Of a DNA stretch of 19,717 nt, positions 14,619 through 19,717 are shown in pieces. Within the stretch, counting starts at the first letter, position 1. Each line of letters begins with the position of its first letter. The DNA lies in the NCBI GenBank assembly GCA_023394045.1, contig JAEXBN010000002.1, positions 1 through 19,717 on the forward strand, read 5' to 3'. This DNA comes from Bacillota bacterium. GTDB lineage: Bacteria; Bacillota; Clostridia; Tissierellales; Peptoniphilaceae. Under the pieces are notes generated by a model. It saw only the letters and a program-made list of their open reading frames with translations. It was not told the origin of the DNA and ran no database searches. Position numbers and translations under genes: made by a program.

Positions 14619-16544
14619 ATGGGGAATCAGCAGGAAGTGCATTACGGAGAAAGTAATATTCGTGTCCTTGAAGGATTGGAAGCCGTTCGTGTCCGTCCGG
14701 GCATGTATATTGGCTCCACAGATGAACGTGGTCTTCATCATCTGGTTTATGAAGTGGTCGATAATTCCGTCGATGAGGCGATGGCCGGTCGATGCGATAC
14801 AATTCATATCACCCTTCAGAAAGATGGAGGATGCCGCGTCTGGGATAATGGTTCGGGCATTCCCGTGGAGACGCATCATCAGACAGGAAAATCAACGTTG
14901 GAGACGGTGCTGACGATTCTGCATGCCGGAGGAAAATTTGATTCGGAAGCCTATCAATTTTCAGGCGGTCTTCATGGTGTCGGCGTGTCCGTCGTGAATG
15001 CTTTATCAAATCGAATGATTGCAGAAGTTCGAAGAGATGGGAAGCGCTATCGGATGGAATTTTCCCGCGGAAAAACGGAACAATCTCTTGAAGTGATCGG
15101 TGAAGCGAACGATACAGGGACGGAGATTGTATTTTATCCGGATGATACGATTTTCGAGACGGTAACCTTCGATCATGACACACTGGAACGCCGGTTCCGT
15201 GAAATGGCGTTTTTGACGGCGGGAGTGACGTTTATTTTCACCGATGAACGCGATGAAGAAAAGCCGGAGCAAGTGTTTCACTACGAGGGCGGCATCAGCG
15301 AGTTTGTGCATTATCTGAATCGCAACAAAAATCCGCTTTTTTCGGATATTCCGCATTTTACCGGAATGCAGGATGATGTGGTCGTGGATATCGCTTTTCA
15401 ATATACGGATAGCTACGCGGAAAATATTATTTCCTTTGCGAACAATATCGTGACCGGGGAAGGCGGGACGCACCTGACCGGATTCCGATCAGCTCTGACG
15501 AAAACGCTGAACGATTATGCAAGACAATATAATTTGCTGAAGGACAAGGAAGATAATCTTTCCGGAGAGGACGTTCGCGAAGGAATGACGGCGATCGTTT
15601 CGGTCAAGGTTTCCAATCCGCAGTTTGAGGGACAGACAAAAGCAAAATTGGGAAATTCGGAAGTGCGCGGTATCGTTGATTCTTTCCTGTCGCAGAATTT
15701 GTCCGCTTATTTGGAAGAAAATCCGAAGATGGCGAAAACGATCATTGAAAAATCAGTGGGCGCTCAACGGGCACGCGAAGCGGCTCGAAAGGCACGTGAT
15801 TTGTCCCGGAATACGCGTTCGATTCTGGATAATACAACACTTCCGGGAAAATTAGCGGATTGTCAGGAGAAAGATATTCGGGTGAATGAAATTTTCCTCG
15901 TCGAGGGAGATTCCGCTGGCGGTTCGGCAAAAACCGGACGGGATAACCGAACACAGGCGATTCTTCCGTTGCGTGGGAAAATTTTGAACGTGGAAAAAGC
16001 CAGTGCGCACCATATTTTTTCCTATGAGGAAATTAAATCGATGGTGACGGCGTTTGGAACGGGGATTGGAGAGAATTTTGATCTGTCCAAACTTCGTTAT
16101 GGAAAAATTATCATCATGACGGATGCGGATGTCGATGGGGCGCATATCCGAACATTGCTTTTGACCTTCTTTTTCCGCCAGATGCGTCCTCTGATCGATG
16201 AGGGACATGTTTATATTGCCCAGCCGCCGCTGTTCCGTGTGGTGCAGGGAAAAAAGGAACGCTATGTTTACGATGAAAAGGAGCTGACGAAGATTTTGAA
16301 GGATCTGCCCGAGGGATCCTATAAACTCAACCGCTATAAAGGTTTGGGCGAAATGAATGATGATCAGCTCTGGCACACCACCATGGATCCGGAAAATCGT
16401 GTGCTGCTTCAAGTTAAAATTGATCCGGAATCGACGTCTCTGGATGATACGTTTACGCTGTTGATGGGGGACAAAGTGGAACCGCGCCGCGAATTTATCA
16501 TTCGCAATGCGGCCAAGGCAGAAAACATTGATACGATTGGATAA
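14619..16544 (+). CDS. gyrB: DNA gyrase subunit B
   Basis: The ATPase subunit of DNA gyrase (641 aa, the usual Gram-positive size). The GHKL ATPase domain shows YEVVDNSVDEA (E45 and N49 region) and GGLHGVGVSVVNALS. The TOPRIM domain shows EGDSAGGSAKTGRDNRTQ, ILPLRGKILN and DADVDGAHIRTLL; the C-terminus has YKGLGEMN and MGDKVEPRREFI. Positions linked to quinolone resistance look like the Gram-positive wild type (D in EGDSAGG, R in PLRGK). AAAGGA precedes the ATG at 14619. It follows recF by 53 bp and precedes gyrA by 11 bp. Confidence 0.98.
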   Translation: MGNQQEVHYGESNIRVLEGLEAVRVRPGMYIGSTDERGLHHLVYEVVDNSVDEAMAGRCDTIHITLQKDGGCRVWDNGSGIPVETHHQTGKSTLETVLTILHAGGKFDSEAYQFSGGLHGVGVSVVNALSNRMIAEVRRDGKRYRMEFSRGKTEQSLEVIGEANDTGTEIVFYPDDTIFETVTFDHDTLERRFREMAFLTAGVTFIFTDERDEEKPEQVFHYEGGISEFVHYLNRNKNPLFSDIPHFTGMQDDVVVDIAFQYTDSYAENIISFANNIVTGEGGTHLTGFRSALTKTLNDYARQYNLLKDKEDNLSGEDVREGMTAIVSVKVSNPQFEGQTKAKLGNSEVRGIVDSFLSQNLSAYLEENPKMAKTIIEKSVGAQRAREAARKARDLSRNTRSILDNTTLPGKLADCQEKDIRVNEIFLVEGDSAGGSAKTGRDNRTQAILPLRGKILNVEKASAHHIFSYEEIKSMVTAFGTGIGENFDLSKLRYGKIIIMTDADVDGAHIRTLLLTFFFRQMRPLIDEGHVYIAQPPLFRVVQGKKERYVYDEKELTKILKDLPEGSYKLNRYKGLGEMNDDQLWHTTMDPENRVLLQVKIDPESTSLDDTFTLLMGDKVEPRREFIIRNAAKAENIDTIG

Positions 16545-16555
16545 GTGAGGGAAAC

Positions 16556-19006
16556 ATGGCTGAAGATTTAACGAAAAGTAATATTCTGGATGCGGACCTC
16601 GAAGAAGAAATGCGCAGCTCCTATCTGGATTACTCGATGTCCGTCATCGTGGGGCGTGCGCTTCCGGATGTCCGCGACGGATTGAAACCGGTGCATCGGC
16701 GTATTTTGTACGGCATGTCGCTCTTAGGGCTGACACCGGATAAACCTTACCGTAAATCGGCTCGTTTGGTTGGTGATGTCATGGGTCGTTTCCATCCGCA
16801 TGGCGATTCGGCGATCTATGATGCGGTGGTGCGTCTGGCACAGCCGTTTAATACACGCTATCCCTTGGCAGACGGCCAGGGAAATTATGGTTCCATCGAT
16901 GGAGATGGTGCTGCAGCCATGCGTTATACCGAGGTTCGTATGACCCGGCTGGCACAGGAGATGCTTCGTGATCTGAACAAGAATACGGTGGATTTCCAAC
17001 CGAACTTTGATGAGGAGGAACAGGAACCGGTGGTTCTTCCCTCGCGTTTTCCCAATTTGATCGTCAACGGATCCGCTGGAATTGCGGTCGGCATGGCGAC
17101 CAACATGGCACCGCATAATTTGGGCGAAGCGATTGATGCGTGTATTGCCTATATGAAAAATCCGGATTTGACGACGGATGAACTCCTGGAGAAAATTCCG
17201 GGACCGGATTTTCCGACGGGTGCTCACATTATGGGAAAAAGCGGCATTCGTGAGGCCTATGAGACGGGTCGCGGACGTTTGAAGCTTCGTGCAGTGGCCC
17301 GTGTCGATGAAATTCGTGGGCGAAACCGCATTACGGTCACAGAAATCCCCTATCAGGTGAATAAGGCTAAGTTGATCGCCAAAATTGCAGAATTGGTGAA
17401 AGATAAGCGCATCGAAGGCATTTCGGATATTCGCGATGATACGAACCGCACCGGATTGCGGATTGTGATTGATCTGAAGCGCGATGCCATTCCAAAAGTG
17501 GTGTTGAATAATCTGTATAAATACACGCCGATGGAAACCACGTTCGGCATCATCAATCTGGCTCTGGTGGATGGAAAACCGCGCATTCTTCCGATGAAGG
17601 AACTGATCCGCTATTATGTGGAACACCAGGTGGAAGTGGTGACGCGCCGAACCCAGTTTGATCTGGAGAAAGCAGAAGCTCGGGCGCATATTGTTGAAGG
17701 TCTGCGCATTGCTTTGGATCATATTGACGAAATCATCAAGATCATTCGCCAAAGCTATGATGATGAAGAGATTAAAAAGACGTTTTATAAAAAATTTGGT
17801 TTGGATGATGCGCAGTCGCAAGCCATTTTGGATATGCGTCTGCGCCGTCTTTCCGGTTTGGAGCGCGAAAAGCTGGATGAAGAATATGCGGAACTGTTGA
17901 AAAAGATCGCATATTATAGAGAAATTCTCGGAAGCCGCACCGTGCTTTTGGGCGTCATCGAGAATGAATTAAAAGAAATTCGTGATAAATATTCCGATGC
18001 GCGCCGGACACATATCATGCCGGCCGTGGATGAGATCGACATTGAGGATTTGATTGAGCAGCAAGCGGTGGTGGTTTCGATGACCAAGCGCGGATACATC
18101 AAACGAACCCCAGCGGATCAGTATAAAGTGCAGAATCGAGGCGGAAAGGGCATCCGCGGGATGACGACAAAGGATGATGATTATGTGCAGCATCTTTATG
18201 TGGTTTCCACGCACGATGAGATTTTGTTCTTTACCAACCAGGGTCGTCTCTACACGCTGAATGCGTATGAGATTCCGGAAGGAAGCCGAACCGCGAGAGG
18301 ACAGGCGATCGTCAATTTGCTTCAATTGGATCCGGAGGAGCACATTGAGGCGATGTTCCCGCGGAACGATGCGTTGGTCAAGGACAAGTATTTTGTGATG
18401 ATGACGGAACGTGGTACATTGAAAAAGACCGAAACATCCAATTTTGAGAATGTCCGTTCCAACGGGATCCGTGCTATCACTTTAGCGGAAGGAGATCAGC
18501 TGGTTGCGGTGCGCATCGCCAAAGAAGATGATCAGGTGATGCTGGTGACGCATAAAGGGATGTCGATTCGCTTTAGTCTGGAAGAGGTTCGCGCGATTGG
18601 ACGCAGCGGAATGGGTGTAAAGGGAATTTCACTCAATCCGGATGATTCGGTGATCGATATGGATGTGGTGGCAGATCATCCCTATCTGCTGGTGATGACT
18701 GAAAATGGATATGGCAAAAAGAGTCTGATTGAAAATTATACGGTTCAAAAACGCGGCGGAAAGGGTCTCCTGACGTATAAGCTGACGCGTAAAACGGGAA
18801 ATGTCGTTGCAGGGATGCTCGTTGAGAAAGAAGATGAGGTTCTTCTGATGAGCCAGAATAATGATTTGATTCGTTTGGAAGTGAGTCATATCAACACACT
18901 TGGCCGAGCGACGCAGGGTGTGAAGCTCAAGGATGTGAAATCCGAAGAGGAACAGATTGTTGCGGTGGCGAAGTACATGGACGGAGTGGATCCGACCGGG
19001 GAATGA
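16556..19006 (+). CDS. gyrA: DNA gyrase subunit A
   Basis: The DNA cleavage and religation subunit of gyrase (816 aa). The catalytic tyrosine is Y124 in AAAMRYTEVRM. The quinolone-determining region reads HPHGDSAIYDAVVRLAQ with S85 and D89, equivalent to the susceptible S83 and D87 of E. coli. In the C-terminal DNA-wrapping domain the GyrA box appears as QNRGGKG (about residue 525), and a second similar motif QKRGGKG occurs near residue 732. These mark it as gyrase rather than topoisomerase IV. GAGG precedes the ATG at 16556. Its stop lies 11 bp before the STAS gene. Confidence 0.98.
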   Translation: MAEDLTKSNILDADLEEEMRSSYLDYSMSVIVGRALPDVRDGLKPVHRRILYGMSLLGLTPDKPYRKSARLVGDVMGRFHPHGDSAIYDAVVRLAQPFNTRYPLADGQGNYGSIDGDGAAAMRYTEVRMTRLAQEMLRDLNKNTVDFQPNFDEEEQEPVVLPSRFPNLIVNGSAGIAVGMATNMAPHNLGEAIDACIAYMKNPDLTTDELLEKIPGPDFPTGAHIMGKSGIREAYETGRGRLKLRAVARVDEIRGRNRITVTEIPYQVNKAKLIAKIAELVKDKRIEGISDIRDDTNRTGLRIVIDLKRDAIPKVVLNNLYKYTPMETTFGIINLALVDGKPRILPMKELIRYYVEHQVEVVTRRTQFDLEKAEARAHIVEGLRIALDHIDEIIKIIRQSYDDEEIKKTFYKKFGLDDAQSQAILDMRLRRLSGLEREKLDEEYAELLKKIAYYREILGSRTVLLGVIENELKEIRDKYSDARRTHIMPAVDEIDIEDLIEQQAVVVSMTKRGYIKRTPADQYKVQNRGGKGIRGMTTKDDDYVQHLYVVSTHDEILFFTNQGRLYTLNAYEIPEGSRTARGQAIVNLLQLDPEEHIEAMFPRNDALVKDKYFVMMTERGTLKKTETSNFENVRSNGIRAITLAEGDQLVAVRIAKEDDQVMLVTHKGMSIRFSLEEVRAIGRSGMGVKGISLNPDDSVIDMDVVADHPYLLVMTENGYGKKSLIENYTVQKRGGKGLLTYKLTRKTGNVVAGMLVEKEDEVLLMSQNNDLIRLEVSHINTLGRATQGVKLKDVKSEEEQIVAVAKYMDGVDPTGE

Positions 19007-19017
19007 AAGGAAAAGAC

Positions 19018-19341
19018 ATGTCGTTTCAGATCATGATTGAATCCAATGAAACATTAGATATCGCGCTGGAAGGGGATTTGGATATCAATAGTGCAGCGGA
19101 ATTAAAGACACGGGTTCTCGAAGCCTATGCGGCGCATCCGTCGGATGTGCGCTTTGATTTTACCGCGCTCAGCTATCTGGATTCCACGGGTCTTGGATCT
19201 CTGATTTCGATTTTGCACAATGTGCAGGCGCAGGATCATCGGATTACGATTGCGCACGCGCGTCCCAACGTCCGTAAGTTATTCACCATTACCGAGTTGG
19301 ATCAGGATTTTATCATGGAGGATGCAGATGAAGACCGTTGA
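19018..19341 (+). CDS. STAS-domain anti-sigma factor antagonist (SpoIIAA/RsbV type)
   Basis: A 107-aa protein covering one STAS domain. The signature is FTALSYLDSTGLGSLISIL, with S56 in the DST motif, the position phosphorylated by the cognate anti-sigma kinase in SpoIIAA and RsbV. The unphosphorylated form normally binds the anti-sigma factor and frees the sigma factor. The ATG at 19018 is preferred over the one at 19003 because AAAGG lies seven bases upstream and the shorter start matches the family. It follows gyrA by 11 bp and overlaps the next gene by 14 bases, so all three are likely cotranscribed. Which member of the family it is (stress or developmental) cannot be told from sequence alone. 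Confidence 0.9.
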   Translation: MSFQIMIESNETLDIALEGDLDINSAAELKTRVLEAYAAHPSDVRFDFTALSYLDSTGLGSLISILHNVQAQDHRITIAHARPNVRKLFTITELDQDFIMEDADEDR

Positions 19342-19666
19342 ACTTTGTATTCCTTCGCAGCCGGAGTATGTGACGACCTTGCGGTTGGTGACGGCTTCGG
19401 TGGGACAGCATATGGGTTTTGATTTTGATGTCATCGAGGATCTTCGCATCTGCGTTTCAGAAGCGGTGAACTATCTGCTGGCTTCGAACGAACGCATTGC
19501 CGTTCATTTTGAAGAAGAAGAGGATCGGCTGGTCGTAGCGATTGATGCGAAAACGGATGAGACGGACATGGAAGGCGCAGAGTTGCATCACCAGATTATG
19601 GAATCGCTGATGGATACGGTGGAAGTCTCCGAGGAGCGAATTCTGCTGACGAAATATCGCGGATAA
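19328..19666 (+). CDS. Small GHKL-like anti-sigma factor (RsbW/SpoIIAB relative) with degraded ATP-site motifs
   Basis: A 112-aa protein. The N-box region is recognisable (EDLRICVSEAVNYLLAS, residues 37-53), as is the C-terminal helix (HHQIMESLMDTVEV), both similar to RsbW/SpoIIAB. The glycine-rich DxGxG (G1) and G2 boxes expected in between are absent; the segment reads DAKTDETDMEGAEL. Residue 49, four after E45, is Tyr where SpoIIAB has the Mg-binding Asn. Usual family length is about 135-160. The ATG at 19328 has GGAGG six bases upstream. Neighbours (STAS protein before, a likely sigma gene after) support an anti-sigma role. ATP-dependent kinase activity is doubtful from sequence. Confidence 0.82.
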   Translation: MKTVELCIPSQPEYVTTLRLVTASVGQHMGFDFDVIEDLRICVSEAVNYLLASNERIAVHFEEEEDRLVVAIDAKTDETDMEGAELHHQIMESLMDTVEVSEERILLTKYRG

Positions 19667-19675
19667 GGAGTGTCT

Positions 19676-19717
19676 ATGGCACGGAAGAAGGACGCAGAGA
19701 ACCGCACGGAGCAATTG
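19676..19717 (+). CDS. Start of a gene, probably the cognate sigma factor (truncated by the window)
   Basis: Fourteen codons are visible, MARKKDAENRTEQL, starting at an ATG preceded by AAGGAG with five bases spacing, nine bases after the anti-sigma stop. The sequence is too short to identify. The antagonist, anti-sigma, sigma order of spoIIA and sigB operons makes a SigB/SigF-type sigma factor the likely product (inference from context only). Confidence 0.6.
   Translation, partial: MARKKDAENRTEQL

Noticed and set aside
16796..16822. Possible fluoroquinolone-resistance changes in gyrA
   Set aside because: The region encodes S85 and D89, the susceptible-type residues; no resistance substitution is seen.
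16724..17821. 365-codon open frame antisense to gyrA
   Set aside because: It lies wholly inside a highly conserved gene, is His/Ile/Asn-rich as expected for reverse frames of this codon use, and shows no family motif.

Overview
The window is the replication-origin neighbourhood of a Gram-positive (Bacillota) chromosome. The evidence is the order rpmH<-oriC->dnaA-dnaN-yaaA-recF-gyrB-gyrA, the divergent rpmH-rnpA-yidD-yidC-jag-mnmE-mnmG-rsmG arm, B. subtilis-type parS sites, and an unwinding element between dnaA and dnaN. A sigma-regulator module after gyrA and moderate base composition fit a clostridial or Tissierellia-like anaerobe (Peptoniphilaceae is a guess). No 16S gene or other decisive marker is present.

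Left arm (1-10117, all genes on the minus strand): reading away from the origin, rpmH, rnpA, yidD, yidC and jag form a compact operon with ATGA overlaps. A strong hairpin separates jag from mnmE-mnmG-rsmG. Beyond rsmG come a pair of degenerate repeats, an unrecognised 152-aa single-pass membrane protein, and about 840 bp without a convincing gene. That stretch holds four parS sites, one of them at the centre of a 42-bp perfect palindrome. Next is cinA, overlapping the start of parA/soj, which runs off the left edge. cinA and parA appear to share a promoter whose transcript would begin just upstream of a parS site.

Origin (10118-12121): divergent rpmH and dnaA promoters overlap at their -35 ends. 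An upstream DnaA-box cluster lies before dnaA. Downstream of dnaA, boxes sit next to a C-rich spacer and a run of DnaA-trio-like triplets just before dnaN. This is the bipartite oriC layout known from B. subtilis.

Right arm (10495-19717, all plus strand): dnaA, dnaN, yaaA, recF, gyrB and gyrA provide initiation, the sliding clamp, gap repair and supercoiling. They are followed by a STAS anti-sigma antagonist, a small GHKL-like anti-sigma factor and the first 14 codons of a gene that is probably the cognate sigma factor. Every gene is transcribed away from the origin.

Most of the window is conserved housekeeping sequence. The less ordinary points are the parS/cinA-parA arrangement, the Jag protein with a roughly 265-residue acidic linker, the unknown membrane protein, the anti-sigma factor with degraded ATP-binding motifs, and the lack of any perfect-consensus DnaA box in the origin.
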